From: Pseudomonadota bacterium
GTDB lineage: Bacteria > Pseudomonadota > Alphaproteobacteria > Rhizobiales > Xanthobacteraceae
NCBI GenBank assembly: GCA_023387695.1
Contig: JAEWHT010000224.1
Coordinates: 1 to 10,804, forward strand
Reading direction: 5' to 3'
Length of the DNA: 10,804 nucleotides
A model generated the notes under the pieces. It saw only the letters and a program-made list of their open reading frames with translations, was not told where the DNA came from and did no database searches. The translations under genes were made by a program, and so were the position numbers. Positions 1 through 7,207 of this stretch are shown here, piece after piece. The stretch's first letter is position 1, and each line of letters opens with the position of its first letter.

Positions 1-1
1 C

Positions 2-1804
2 GAACTGCAGCAAGCGGTACGCGAGACAGGACTAGCCGTCACCGGCCCGAACTGCCTTGGCAATCTGAGTGCCGGCGAAAAGCTCTTCACCAATATCGAC
101 GACCGAATCGTCACCATGGAACAGGGCACGGTCGCGATCGCCGGGCAGTCCGGTGCCATCGTGATGGCAATCCGCCAGGCACTGGAGGATCGCGGCGTCG
201 GCGTCGGCTACATGGTGACCACCGGCAACGAAACCGGACTCGAGACGCCGGACCTGATGCGCTATTTCGCCGAAGATCCGAGCATCAAGGTGATCGTGGT
301 CTATCTCGAAGGCGTGCGCAATACCAAGGCGTTCCGTGACGCCTGCAAGGCCGCGCGCGCCGCAAGCAAGCCGGTGATCGCGCTCAAGCTCGGCGCGTCG
401 GAGGGTGGCCGCGCAGCCGCAATGGCGCATACTGGCGCGCTTGCCGGCTCCATCGAAACGTTCGACGCGATCGCGACCCGCGAGGGCGTCATCCGCGCCC
501 GCGGTCTCGACGAGTTGATCGAGACCACCGAATGCTTCGTCCACGCCGCCGTCCCGAAAGGCAATCGGCTCGCTGCAGTCTCGCTCTCGGGCGGCAAGCG
601 CGGCATGCTGATCGATGCCTTCTACGCGGCGGGCCTGAATTTTGCACCATTGAGCCCGCAGACCAGCGGCGAGCTCGCAAAGATGCTGGGGCCAGGCTCG
701 ATCGTCGGCAATCCGCTCGACGCCGGCTTTGCCGCGGTGGTCGACCCCTCCGTCTACATGAAGTCGATCAAGCTGATGATCGACGATCCCGACATCGATG
801 TCGTCATCATCGATGCCGAGCTGCCCAAGGCACCGCATGAGTTGCGCGAGCGAAACCTGCGCATCGTCGACGAGATGGCGAGCCGGGCCTCGAAGCCCGT
901 GATCTATGTCAGCGCGATGTCGATCGGTTTCACCGAGTTCACCAAGGGTTTGCGCAAGTCGCTGCCGCATCTGACGGTCATGCAAGGGCTCGACCGCGCC
1001 GTCACCGCGATCAAATCACTGCTCGACTATGCAAAACTGCGCAAGGTCATTCCCGACCTCGTTCCGAATTCGAAGCCAGCCGCGCGCGCCCTGCTGGAGA
1101 AGACATTGAAGTCGGCGAGCGGAGCGGCCCTCGACGAGGTCGCGTCGAAGAAGCTCTTGAAGGCCTATGGCATCCCGATCTCAAAAGAGGGAATTGCGCA
1201 GACAGCGGCGGAAGCCGTGAAGATCGCCAAGCAGATAGGTTTCCCCGTTGTCGCCAAGGTCGTCAGCGCCGAGATCCTGCATAAGTCTGACATCGGCGGC
1301 GTGGTGCTGAATCTCATCAGTGCAGCCGAGGTGAAAAAGGCGTTTGCCGATATCACGGCACGGGTGAGCAAGCTGAAGGGTAAGCCGAAGCTCGACGGCA
1401 TTTTGATCGCGCAGCAGGTCAAGGCCGATCTTGAGCTCGTGGTCGGCGCTTCGCTCGACGCCGAGATGGGGCCGGTCGTGCTGTTCGGCAGCGGTGGTAT
1501 CGATATCGAGCTGATGAAGGACGTGGCGCTCGCCGGTGCACCGCTGGACGAGGCCGAGGCGCGACTGCTGATCGGCCGCACCAAGGCTGGTATCAAGATG
1601 CGCGGCTATCGCGGCAAGCCGGCCTTGCACGAGACCTCCGCCGTGAAGGCGTTGGTTGGCCTGTCCAATTTGATCGCTGATGCCGGCGACCGGATCGCCT
1701 CGATTGACGTCAATCCGTTCCTGATCAACACCAAGACCGGCGTCGCGGTCGATGCGCTGATCGTGCTGAACAATGCCGCGGCCAAACGGGCTGCCAAGCA
1801 TTGA
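2..1804 (+). CDS. NDP-forming acyl-CoA/acetate-CoA ligase family protein, 5' end cut by window edge
   Basis: The reading frame is open from base 2 to a TGA at 1802-1804, giving 600 visible residues; relatives have about 700, so roughly the first 100 (most of the CoA-binding domain) lie outside. A first in-frame ATG at 116 is not the real start, because conserved sequence such as TGPNCLG lies upstream of it. Next comes the succinyl-CoA-ligase-like domain with AHTGALAGS; its His (codon 428-430) matches the phosphorylated His of ADP-forming acetyl-CoA synthetases. The C-terminal ATP-grasp domain (from about base 1140) has KLLKAYGIPI, ILHKSDIGGV, VLFGSGG and DVNPF, where many relatives have ENP/INP. 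Known for the family: a reversible acid + CoA + ATP to acyl-CoA + ADP + Pi reaction in the cytoplasm. The acid is not readable from sequence; some relatives are annotated as feruloyl-CoA or pimeloyl-CoA ligases. No terminator follows. Confidence 0.88.
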   Translation, partial: ELQQAVRETGLAVTGPNCLGNLSAGEKLFTNIDDRIVTMEQGTVAIAGQSGAIVMAIRQALEDRGVGVGYMVTTGNETGLETPDLMRYFAEDPSIKVIVVYLEGVRNTKAFRDACKAARAASKPVIALKLGASEGGRAAAMAHTGALAGSIETFDAIATREGVIRARGLDELIETTECFVHAAVPKGNRLAAVSLSGGKRGMLIDAFYAAGLNFAPLSPQTSGELAKMLGPGSIVGNPLDAGFAAVVDPSVYMKSIKLMIDDPDIDVVIIDAELPKAPHELRERNLRIVDEMASRASKPVIYVSAMSIGFTEFTKGLRKSLPHLTVMQGLDRAVTAIKSLLDYAKLRKVIPDLVPNSKPAARALLEKTLKSASGAALDEVASKKLLKAYGIPISKEGIAQTAAEAVKIAKQIGFPVVAKVVSAEILHKSDIGGVVLNLISAAEVKKAFADITARVSKLKGKPKLDGILIAQQVKADLELVVGASLDAEMGPVVLFGSGGIDIELMKDVALAGAPLDEAEARLLIGRTKAGIKMRGYRGKPALHETSAVKALVGLSNLIADAGDRIASIDVNPFLINTKTGVAVDALIVLNNAAAKRAAKH

Positions 1805-1847
1805 TGTCGCGTGAGGCGGACAAGTCGTTAACCCGCCTTAGCTAACA

Positions 1848-1892
1848 TTACGACCATCCGGGCTCCTTCCAACTTCCCCGTTTTGGTCGTAA
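1848..1892 (+). promoter_or_regulatory. 9-bp inverted repeat / stem-loop just before the MCE gene
   Basis: TTACGACCA (1848-1856) and TGGTCGTAA (1884-1892) are perfect reverse complements separated by a 27-base pyrimidine-rich spacer. The right arm ends 12 bases before the ATG at 1905, and an in-frame TAA lies within it (1890-1892). No T-run follows on either strand, so it does not look like an intrinsic terminator. It could be a regulator-binding dyad or an mRNA hairpin close to the translation start. The function is inferred; only the symmetry is seen. Confidence 0.4.
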
Positions 1893-1904
1893 AATCGCTA
1901 TCTC

Positions 1905-2735
1905 ATGGCACGCGCGAGCAATCTTGTGATCGGAACGGCGACGCTGACGGTGATCGCCGTCGCGTTCGGCGGCCTGCTCGGCGTGCAGAAATGGCGCGCC
2001 AGCCAGAGCCGCAGCCAGTTGCGCGTCGTGTTCGAAGGTGGTTCCGCGAGCGGCCTGCGCCGCGGTGGCCCGGTCAATTTCGACGGCGTGCCGGCCGGCC
2101 AGATCGTCTCGATCAAGCTGGAGAGCCCGCGCAAGGTCGTGGCACTGGTGTCGCTCGACAACGCCGCGCCGCTTCGCAAGGACACAGTGGCCGGCATCGA
2201 GTTCCAGGGTCTTACCGGTGTCGCCGCTGTCTCGCTGATCGGCGGCGCACCCTCCGCGCCGCCCGTGCCTCTCGATGTTGACGGCATCCCCATACTGACC
2301 GCCGATCTCAGCGATGCCGAATCCATCGTCGATACGCTGCACAGCGTCGATCGCTCGATCATCAGCAACGCGCCCGCGATCAAGGACGGCCTGCGTACGT
2401 TCGAAGACTATACTGCCGGCCTCAGGAGCAAAGGCGACGAGATCGATGCGGTGATGGTCAAGGTCGACAACGCGTTTGCGGGCTTCGACAAGGCGGTCAC
2501 GAAGATCGAGGGAGCCGTGCCGGGCTTCGTCGACGGCAAAGCTGACGAGCTGTTCGAAAAGATCAAGGGACTGCACGAGCTCGCTGACACCATGAAGAAG
2601 AAATCGGCAAGCTTCCTTGACGACACCCGCCGCTCGCTGCTCGATGTCAGTGAAGCCGCCAACAAGATGAGCGGAACACCCGCCCCCGTCGCCGCCCCGC
2701 GCCCTCCGCGCAAGCCGACGCAGCAGAAACAGTAG
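1905..2735 (+). CDS. MlaD/MCE-domain lipid-transport protein, single-pass membrane anchor
   Basis: This is a 276-residue protein. Residues 7-28 form one hydrophobic helix after a short basic N-terminus, the usual inner-membrane anchor of MCE proteins. Residues 38-117 carry the MCE fold: a glycine-rich VFEGGSASGLRRGGPV start, the GVPAGQIVSIKLE strand, and QGLTGVAAVSLIGG at the end. A helical, charged region follows to about residue 254, then a Pro/Lys-rich tail (PAPVAAPRPPRKP). Known for the family: periplasmic hexamers that shuttle phospholipids with an MlaE permease and MlaF ATPase. Neither partner gene is in the window, so it is an orphan here. The ATG is the first possible start because an in-frame TAA lies at 1890-1892, but no Shine-Dalgarno sequence precedes it. 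Family assignment is firm; the cargo is unknown. Confidence 0.85.
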   Translation: MARASNLVIGTATLTVIAVAFGGLLGVQKWRASQSRSQLRVVFEGGSASGLRRGGPVNFDGVPAGQIVSIKLESPRKVVALVSLDNAAPLRKDTVAGIEFQGLTGVAAVSLIGGAPSAPPVPLDVDGIPILTADLSDAESIVDTLHSVDRSIISNAPAIKDGLRTFEDYTAGLRSKGDEIDAVMVKVDNAFAGFDKAVTKIEGAVPGFVDGKADELFEKIKGLHELADTMKKKSASFLDDTRRSLLDVSEAANKMSGTPAPVAAPRPPRKPTQQKQ

Positions 2736-2738
2736 AGC

Positions 2739-5700
2739 CTACCAGGTGTAGCGCACGACGCCCTTGCCGGCGTAAGAGCGCGTGACATTCGAGAACTCGC
2801 CCTCGAACGTTGCCGACGCAGACCAGCCGTTCATCCAGTTCATTTGCACGGAGGCCGTCGTCAATGCGGAATCGCGCGACAGCGCCGCGCCATTCACGAC
2901 GAAGGCCGAACCCGGCAGCGACTGAAACACGGCGCCGATCGTGCGATCCGGATTGAAATCATGCGCCCAGGCGGCGCGCCCGCGCAGCGTCACAACACCG
3001 CCAGCCGCTGCAAACGATCTGTCGCCGCGAAAGCCGAGTTCGGTGCGGGTGCTGGTCACGTCCTTGGCGGCGTAGTTGAGGGCAAAAATGTTGTTGCCGA
3101 CGACGGCGAACTCCGAATAGCTCGGCAGACTGAACATCGTAGCCTGCAACGCGGCATAGGGCGTCAGGCCGATCCACGGCGTCACCTGGCGATAGCCGCC
3201 TTCGATCCGGCCCGAAACGGCATTGGCATTGAATTGCGCGCGCAGCTGATCGGTACCAGCCGCCGTGACGATGCGGTTGGTGGTGACATCCTGCCAGCCA
3301 TAGGCCAGCGCGGCCGTGATATAGGCAGGTCCGGCGTTGTGACGCACGAAAGCGCCGGCCTGGAACAGGTCTGAATGGCCCCAGCCGAGGCCGTTGATAC
3401 CGAAGCCGGTGCCACCGCCGGCCAGCGCGAAACCCGCGACCGTCGACGGCGAGAAGCGATAATCGAGACCGACCGCAGTGCCGTAGACGCTGCTGTTGGT
3501 GTTGTTCGAGCCGAGCGCCGCACGACCATCGGTGGTCTGCGAGCCGCCGTAGCCGGCCGCCCAGACATCCCAGCGCTGCTCGAATGTCGCCGACGGCGCC
3601 TTGAGATAAATTGAGGCAAAGGCATCGCTCGGACGTTTGCCGGACGCGGCGTAGGCGTTCGCGCTGGTCTCGTCGGCGTAGGGCTGCGCGCCGGGAGAGC
3701 CGCTGCGCCCTCCGCCGAAGACGTCGGTCAGCAGACTCATGAACAGGCTCATCGCATCGAACGTGGTCTGCTGCGATCCCGTTGCCGGCTCGCCCGAAGC
3801 CTGCGACAGACCCTGAGGCGTGAGATTCGCCAGCGCCACGGGCAGGCTGCCGCCATTGTTGAAAATGCGGGTCAGGACGTTGGCGACGTTCTGCTGGTTG
3901 ATGTTGAGGCCGCCGCCATAGCCGAGCACGAGATCGAGATATGCGTTGTTGGGATCGTAGCTCAGCGTCGTATGCAGGTTCGGGGACAGGCCGGTGACGA
4001 CCGGATTGAAAGTATCAGGTAGCGTCCCCGCGGTCAGGATCTTGTAGTGATTTGCGATCGAACCGACCGGCACGACCATGACTGTCGCGCCATTGAGCGT
4101 CGATGTCCCGGTGACAACAGCGATGCCGTTGCTCGCACCCGACACCTGCACCAGATATGTCGACGCCGTCGTGAAGGTGAGATCGCCGTTGACGTTGAGC
4201 GTGCCGGTCGGATTGCCCGGCGCCACCGTACCGCCATTGACGTTGATCGTGTTGACGTTGCCGACGCCGCCGAACGTACCGCCGGTCGCAACGTTTACAT
4301 TGCCATTGATGGTGCCGGCGAGAATGAGCGCGCCGCCTAGCACGTTCCAGTCCTGATTGCCGGTGCCGGTCACGGTCCAGGTCGAGCTGTCGACCTTGTT
4401 GAAGGTCGAGAAGCCATCATACTGGAGACCGATGCCGATCAGGCTGAGATTGAACGTATCCTTGCCGGTACCGCCAAGCTGAAACGTATCGGTGCCGGAG
4501 GCGAACACCTGGCCATTGATCACGCTGCCGGGGCCAAGGGTGAGCACGTTGCTGCCGCAGCCGCAGAGGTCAATCGCTGCGAAGCCGGTCGCAGCATTGA
4601 TCGTGCCGGAGTTGAAGACGTTTCCGCCATTGCTTGTGCTGATGCCGATACCATTGGTACCGACGTTGATGACACCCGTATTGATCACCATATTGCTGGT
4701 CGAAATCGCCGACACCGAGATGCCGGTACCCGTATCGCCGACGGTGATGATGCCGCGATTGGTCACGACATTGTCGTCGCCGACCAGCTGGATGCCCTGA
4801 GCACTCGCCGCGCCCGTGATCTGACCGTTGTTGGTAATCGTGCCGGACGAGCCGGACAGGCCGACACCCACACCACCCGGACCGACATTGACCGTTCCGC
4901 CCTGGACCAGGACGGCGTTGTTGCCCTGAACCACCATGCCCGCGCCGGAGCCGAGGGTCGTGATCGATCCGGTGTTGGTCACCTTTGCGTTGATGCCGGC
5001 CACAAAGATGCCCGCACCAAATTGCGCAGCACTGATGTTTCCGGCGTTGTTGACGGTCTCGGTATTGCCTTGCGCGAAGATCGCAATGGCGCTTTGACCG
5101 ACGGAAATCGTTCCGGTCGCCGTGTTGGTCACTGTGTTGCCGTCACCGACGGCAAAAATGCCACCGGAGAACCCGGCCGAGGCTCCGACCGTGACTGCAC
5201 CGGCATTGGTGACGGTCGTGCCGCCGAAAACGTAAATGCCGATCGTGTTGTTGAGGCCGGTGATGGTGCCGCTGGCGGAATTCGTGATCGTATTGTTCAC
5301 GCCAGCGAAAATGCCAGCGCCGTTGGCGCCGACCGACAGGCTACCGTTATTCGTAATAGCGTTGTTGTCCTGAACGGAGATCGCGGAGCCGAAATCGCCC
5401 GTGGTAATCGCGCCGTTATTGGCGATAGTGTTGTTGCTCAGCATCGAAATGCCGAGACCGCCATCGATCGCTGTGATGGTGTTGTTGTTCGTGACGGTGT
5501 TGAAATTGCCGCCGTTGATACCGGTGAGGCCCGAGCCAACCGATACCGTTCCGTTGTTGGTTACGACATTGGTGTCATTGACGTTGATGCCTGCCGTACC
5601 GTTGTCATTGACGGTCGCGCCCGTCAGCACATTCACGGTCAGATTGGTGACGCCGCCGCCGGCCGCAAAGCCATTGGTGTCGATACCGCTACAGGTGACG

Positions 5701-5849
5701 GTTTGGCCGCTCACAGCAGCGTCGGGCTGGCAGTCCGCGCGCGCCGGTGTTGCCGAGAGGCCGAGGGCGAATGCAATCGCCACAACAGACGGCACGACCA
5801 CGCCAAGGCGCAGCGCAACCCGCCGGCTCGTTGGCAACCAAAACTCCAC
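2739..5849 (-). CDS. Autotransporter (type Va) with Asn/Gly-rich beta-helix passenger and C-terminal beta-barrel
   Basis: The protein has 1036 residues. The start is GTG at 5847-5849; reading upstream in frame there is no start codon before a stop at 5967-5969, and GGGGG lies 7 bases before the GTG. Residues 1-38 make a long signal peptide (twin Arg, hydrophobic core 17-32, cleavage probably after ARA38). Residues 84-430 are about 14 degenerate repeats typical of a right-handed beta-helix. Residues 500-590 resemble the passenger-associated segment (WNVLGGALILAGTINGNV, GGTVAPGNPTGTLNVNGDL). Residues 755-1036 are the outer-membrane barrel, alternating amphipathic strands, ending in VVRYTW with the terminal aromatic expected for Bam recognition. 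Only four Cys occur: C40, C53, C429 and C431. No protease triad or passenger enzyme domain is recognised, so an adhesin or surface role is inference. It ends 3 bp from the convergent MCE gene. Confidence 0.9.
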   Translation of the reverse strand: MEFWLPTSRRVALRLGVVVPSVVAIAFALGLSATPARADCQPDAAVSGQTVTCSGIDTNGFAAGGGVTNLTVNVLTGATVNDNGTAGINVNDTNVVTNNGTVSVGSGLTGINGGNFNTVTNNNTITAIDGGLGISMLSNNTIANNGAITTGDFGSAISVQDNNAITNNGSLSVGANGAGIFAGVNNTITNSASGTITGLNNTIGIYVFGGTTVTNAGAVTVGASAGFSGGIFAVGDGNTVTNTATGTISVGQSAIAIFAQGNTETVNNAGNISAAQFGAGIFVAGINAKVTNTGSITTLGSGAGMVVQGNNAVLVQGGTVNVGPGGVGVGLSGSSGTITNNGQITGAASAQGIQLVGDDNVVTNRGIITVGDTGTGISVSAISTSNMVINTGVINVGTNGIGISTSNGGNVFNSGTINAATGFAAIDLCGCGSNVLTLGPGSVINGQVFASGTDTFQLGGTGKDTFNLSLIGIGLQYDGFSTFNKVDSSTWTVTGTGNQDWNVLGGALILAGTINGNVNVATGGTFGGVGNVNTINVNGGTVAPGNPTGTLNVNGDLTFTTASTYLVQVSGASNGIAVVTGTSTLNGATVMVVPVGSIANHYKILTAGTLPDTFNPVVTGLSPNLHTTLSYDPNNAYLDLVLGYGGGLNINQQNVANVLTRIFNNGGSLPVALANLTPQGLSQASGEPATGSQQTTFDAMSLFMSLLTDVFGGGRSGSPGAQPYADETSANAYAASGKRPSDAFASIYLKAPSATFEQRWDVWAAGYGGSQTTDGRAALGSNNTNSSVYGTAVGLDYRFSPSTVAGFALAGGGTGFGINGLGWGHSDLFQAGAFVRHNAGPAYITAALAYGWQDVTTNRIVTAAGTDQLRAQFNANAVSGRIEGGYRQVTPWIGLTPYAALQATMFSLPSYSEFAVVGNNIFALNYAAKDVTSTRTELGFRGDRSFAAAGGVVTLRGRAAWAHDFNPDRTIGAVFQSLPGSAFVVNGAALSRDSALTTASVQMNWMNGWSASATFEGEFSNVTRSYAGKGVVRYTW
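4560..5600 (-). repeat. About 14 degenerate 23-26-residue repeats in the autotransporter passenger
   Basis: Residues 84-430 of the autotransporter repeat a unit of the form G-(I/V)-x-V-x-x-x-N-x-(V/I)-T-N-x-G-x-(I/V)-x-V-G. Examples are AISVQDNNAITNNGSLSVG, GIFVAGINAKVTNTGSI and GIQLVGDDNVVTNRGIITVG. Unit length drifts between 23 and 26 residues, and copies differ widely in DNA, so this is old protein-level repetition and not recent tandem duplication. The Asn ladder and alternating hydrophobic positions fit one beta-helix turn per unit. The last unit ends at a CGC motif (C429-C431). Confidence 0.8.
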
Positions 5850-5920
5850 CCCAATACCCCCGGTCCGGCGCTCCCCAGCGGCGCCGACGGTAAAATAGGC
5901 GACCGGCTTCCTCCGTGGAA

Positions 5921-6004
5921 CTACGGAATCGGTAGAATCGTCCGTTCGAGCCCGACCGGGGTTGATTCAACAATCCATGTTGTAACCGCGACACGTTTTG
6001 TCAT
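5921..6004 (-). CDS. Possible 27-codon leader ORF upstream of the autotransporter
   Basis: An ATG at 6002-6004 opens a 27-residue frame (beginning MTKRVAVTTWIV) that stops with TAG at 5921-5923. GGGAG lies 6 bases before the ATG, a better Shine-Dalgarno sequence than that of the autotransporter itself. It is in a different frame from the autotransporter and 71 bases lie between this stop and the GTG. No homology is recognised and no attenuator structure is evident. It may be coincidental. Confidence 0.15.
   Translation of the reverse strand: MTKRVAVTTWIVESTPVGLERTILPIP
5961..5982. promoter_or_regulatory. Overlapping GTTG/CAAC dyads, possible operator
   Basis: GTTGATTCAAC (5961-5971) is a perfect palindrome around a single central base. 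Its CAAC half, extended to CAACA, forms a second dyad with TGTTG through the spacer ATCCA (5969-5983). Three alternating half-sites in about 22 bp, some 110 bp before the autotransporter GTG, could be a regulator-binding site. Short dyads also arise by chance, so this is tentative. Confidence 0.22.
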
Positions 6005-6103
6005 GCAGAACTCCCGGTCCGCGCACCCGAAGCTGCGTCAGAATGACCGGCCATATGGATGGCCATTCACATCGATCGCCGGCCGTCCGAGGCTCTGCTG
6101 CTC

Positions 6104-6137
6104 AAAAATGGCTTACCGAGCCCTAATAATTGCTCGG
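6104..6137 (-). terminator. Candidate intrinsic terminator at the end of the amide operon
   Basis: On the - strand, CCGAGC (6137-6132) and GCTCGG (6121-6116) form a perfect 6-bp GC-rich stem with a 10-base loop that contains the amiE stop codon. A run of five T's follows (6108-6104), seven bases after the stem. Placement at the end of the last operon gene supports a terminator. The stem is short and the T-run slightly distant, so efficiency is doubtful. Confidence 0.4.
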
Positions 6138-7163
6138 CCCGGCCTCGTTCGGGATGCCATCGATCGGGCATTCGCCCGTGCCTGCAGTCGAGCGCGTCAT
6201 GGCCTCGACCATGTCCCGCGTGCCTTCGGGATCGGCGATCCAGTTCTTGTAGAAATCATAGGGGCAGGCCGCGACGCCGCGCGGGCTTTCGCCGGAGTTG
6301 ATCATGCCGGTATAGCCGCGATGGACCAGCTTGTAGAGATGGTTCTGCGACTGGCCGTTGCGACGCGCGTCGCGGATCAGATGCTTCGAGAGCTGGGCGT
6401 ATTGGATGCCATACTCCTCCTCGCCGCATTCACCGAGCGTGCGGCCGTCGAAGCCGATGATCGCGGAGTGACCGAAGTATGAGTAGACGCCATCGAAGCC
6501 GGCGGCATTGGCGACCGCGACATAGACATTGTTCGCCCACGCCATCGCCTTGGAGATCAGTACCTGCTGCTCCTTGGCCGGATACATATAGCCCTGGCAG
6601 CGCACGATCAGCTCGGCGCCCTTCATGGCGCAGTCGCGCCAGATCTCCGGGAAATTGCCGTCGTCACAGATGATCAGGCTGACCTTCATCCCCTTCGGGC
6701 CTTCGGAGACATAGGTGCAATTGCCGGGATACCAACCTTCGATCGGCACCCAGGGCATGATCTTGCGATACTTCTGAACGATCTCGCCCTTGTCGTTCAT
6801 CAGGATCAGCGTGTTGTACGGCGCTTTGTGCGGATGCTCCTCGTGCCGCTCGCCGGTCAGCGAAAACACGCCCCACACCTTTGCCTTGCGGCAGGCTTCG
6901 GCGAAGATCGCGGTCTCCTCGCCGGGCACGGCAGAAGCCGTCTCGTACATCTCCTTGGAGTCGTACATGATGCCTTGCGTGGAATATTCAGGGAAGATCA
7001 CCAGGTCCATGCCGGGCAGGCCGGCCTTCATGCCCACCAGCATGTCTGCGATCTTGCGAGCGTTGTCGAGCACCTCGGCCTTGGTATGCAGGCGAGGCAT
7101 CTTGTAGTTGACCACCGCGACGCCGACGGTGTCGTTGCTGCTTGAGATATCGCCGTGAAGCAT
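6123..7163 (-). CDS. amiE: Aliphatic amidase (acylamide amidohydrolase)
   Basis: The protein has 346 residues, the length I recall for the Pseudomonas aeruginosa enzyme, and matches it closely from the N-terminal HGDISSSNDTVGVAVVNYK onward. It is a cytoplasmic nitrilase-superfamily enzyme hydrolysing short aliphatic amides (acetamide, propionamide) to the acid plus ammonia. The catalytic triad falls at the known positions: Glu59 (FPEYS), Lys134 (KYRKIMPW) and Cys166 (IICDDGN), with Glu142 in IEGWYPG also kept. It differs from the formamidase paralogue AmiF in its N-terminus. The ATG at 7161-7163 has AGGAG 8 bases upstream. It follows fmdB by 44 bp and closes the operon. The C-terminal 50 residues are the most diverged part, as is usual among homologues. 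EC 3.5.1.4. Confidence 0.95.
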   Translation of the reverse strand: MLHGDISSSNDTVGVAVVNYKMPRLHTKAEVLDNARKIADMLVGMKAGLPGMDLVIFPEYSTQGIMYDSKEMYETASAVPGEETAIFAEACRKAKVWGVFSLTGERHEEHPHKAPYNTLILMNDKGEIVQKYRKIMPWVPIEGWYPGNCTYVSEGPKGMKVSLIICDDGNFPEIWRDCAMKGAELIVRCQGYMYPAKEQQVLISKAMAWANNVYVAVANAAGFDGVYSYFGHSAIIGFDGRTLGECGEEEYGIQYAQLSKHLIRDARRNGQSQNHLYKLVHRGYTGMINSGESPRGVAACPYDFYKNWIADPEGTRDMVEAMTRSTAGTGECPIDGIPNEAGPSNY

Positions 7164-7207
7164 GTTGAGCGCTCCTGTCTTTTATTGGCTTGAGGTTATC
7201 GCGCGCG

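Larger units (their letters stand above)
5850..6122 (-). other. Intergenic region upstream of the autotransporter
   Basis: These 273 bp separate the amiE stop from the autotransporter start and must hold the latter's promoter if it is transcribed independently. No convincing -35/-10 pair was found; the best I see is TATTTT on the - strand (around 5891-5896) with a poor -35 box 17 bases upstream. The region contains the terminator candidate at its amiE end, clustered GTTG/CAAC half-sites at 5961-5982, a GACA-TGTC dyad at 5990-6002, and a GGCCAT-ATGG-ATGGCC palindrome at 6049-6064. Confidence 0.4.

Noticed and set aside
32..985. Open - strand frame of 317 codons opposite the acyl-CoA ligase
   Set aside because: The + strand frame carries conserved ligase motifs throughout; the opposite frame shows none.
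1848..1892. Inverted repeat read as a terminator for the acyl-CoA ligase gene
   Set aside because: The arms are 27 bases apart, AT content is moderate, and no T-run follows the right arm (AATCGCTA comes next).
5727..5740. Cys40 near the signal cleavage site as a lipoprotein Cys
   Set aside because: The sequence before it is ARAD-C, with Asp at -1 and no L-(A/S)-(G/A)-C lipobox; cleavage after ARA38 is the more normal reading.
6049..6064. GGCCAT-ATGG-ATGGCC hairpin as a terminator
   Set aside because: No T-run follows on either strand and the stem is only 6 bp; the structure at 6104-6137 fits better.
5022..6482. Open + strand frame of 486 codons opposite the autotransporter and the end of amiE
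   Set aside because: Antisense to two secure genes and spanning the intergenic region, with low-complexity composition and no domain. It is a shadow of the biased - strand codons.
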